Of a DNA stretch of 64,000 nt, positions 63,795 through 64,000 are shown piece by piece (the stretch's first letter is position 1; each line of letters starts with the position of its first letter). The notes beneath the pieces are model-generated. The model did not search any database. It saw nothing but the letters and a program-made list of their open reading frames with translations, and was not told the DNA's origin. The DNA is from Actinomadura pelletieri DSM 43383 (lineage in GTDB: Bacteria > Actinomycetota > Actinomycetes > Streptosporangiales > Streptosporangiaceae), in assembly GCF_003634705.1 (NCBI RefSeq), contig NZ_RBWU01000006.1, forward strand, positions 1 to 64,000. Direction: 5' to 3'. Made by a program: the position numbers and the translations under genes.

Positions 63795-64000
63795 GTGGCA
63801 GGTTCGGCAAGGTCAGGCGATGTTTGGACGCGTCCTCGCGGCGGACGCCGCCCGAAGTTGACGCGTGCGGCGATCGTCGAGGCCGCAATCAAGATCGCCG
63901 ACGCCGAGGGCCTGAACGCGGTGTCGATTCGCCGTATCGCGAACGAGTTGGGCGTCCGTGCGATGAGCCTGTACACCCACATCGATGCCAAAGAGGACAT
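63795..64000 (+). CDS. TetR/AcrR-family transcriptional regulator (N-terminal part)
   Basis: Truncated by the window end. The first 68 residues hold the TetR DNA-binding domain: LTRAAIVEAAIKIADAEGLN, then VSIRRIANELGVRAMSLYTH, followed by the IDAKED turn. The GTG at 63,795 is the best start; no strong ribosome site is seen, so the message may be leaderless. It is divergent from the DHA2 exporter gene across the phased operator, which makes it the likely repressor. Confidence 0.9.
   Translation, partial: MAGSARSGDVWTRPRGGRRPKLTRAAIVEAAIKIADAEGLNAVSIRRIANELGVRAMSLYTHIDAKED

Overview
The window comes from a high-GC actinomycete chromosome. A chaplin-type surface protein, an MFS-thymidylate kinase fusion, a topoisomerase I without zinc fingers and a DesA3-like desaturase with its reductase all point to a sporulating, filamentous actinomycete. 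The best guess is Streptosporangiales/Thermomonosporaceae, for example Actinomadura; this placement is inference from gene content only.

Left part (about 1-38,997): an integrative and conjugative element (ICE) whose left end lies outside the window. Its right end is a tRNA-Leu(GAG) gene on the minus strand (38,976-39,064). A large serine integrase (37,324-38,997) runs into this tRNA, and its stop codon lies inside the tRNA T-loop. Next to the integrase are a small protein and an N4/N6-type DNA methyltransferase. A divergent, leftward transfer operon (35,418-25,443) follows: VirB2-like pilin, VirB6/TrbL-like membrane protein, PrgI (VirB3-like), VirB4 ATPase, VirD4 coupling ATPase, replication-relaxation protein, lipoprotein, and a lytic transglycosylase-NlpC/P60 hydrolase. 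This is a type IV secretion transfer apparatus, not the single FtsK/TraB pump usual in streptomycete elements. A gene-poor control region (22,566-25,442) with direct repeats and long palindromes separates it from a leftward series of small, mostly unrecognised genes (22,565-13,068). That series includes a DUF932 protein, a ParB-like protein, a pair of diverged paralogues and a possible tRNA-like RNA. Further left are a sigma factor/DUF4407 membrane-protein unit, a GIY-YIG protein, an inserted rightward cassette of three tyrosine recombinases plus a coiled-coil accessory protein (3,334-9,483), a C5-cytosine methyltransferase, and the tail of an IS transposase.

Right part (39,065-64,000): ordinary chromosome. 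In order it carries an M20 peptidase, a cell-wall protein and a six-repeat chaplin-like protein, DUF5703, topA, MFS-tmk, holB, a secreted subtilisin, a sigma factor coupled to an FtsX-ectodomain-like membrane protein, a low-molecular-weight tyrosine phosphatase, a fructosamine-kinase-like protein, a beta-propeller protein, a RicT/PSP1 protein, a secreted S1 protease homologue that has lost its catalytic triad, a GNAT acetyltransferase, a membrane fatty-acid desaturase with its 2Fe-2S reductase under a tandem palindromic operator, a long repeat-filled intergenic region, and a DHA2 drug exporter divergent from a TetR regulator across a phased operator array.

The most notable items are the type IV secretion ICE and its integrase-tRNA junction, the triple-recombinase cassette with an in-frame 12-bp repeat, the catalytically dead streptogrisin-like protein, the sigma/FtsX-ectodomain pair, the tRNA-like RNA, and two degenerate tandem-repeat intergenic regions.
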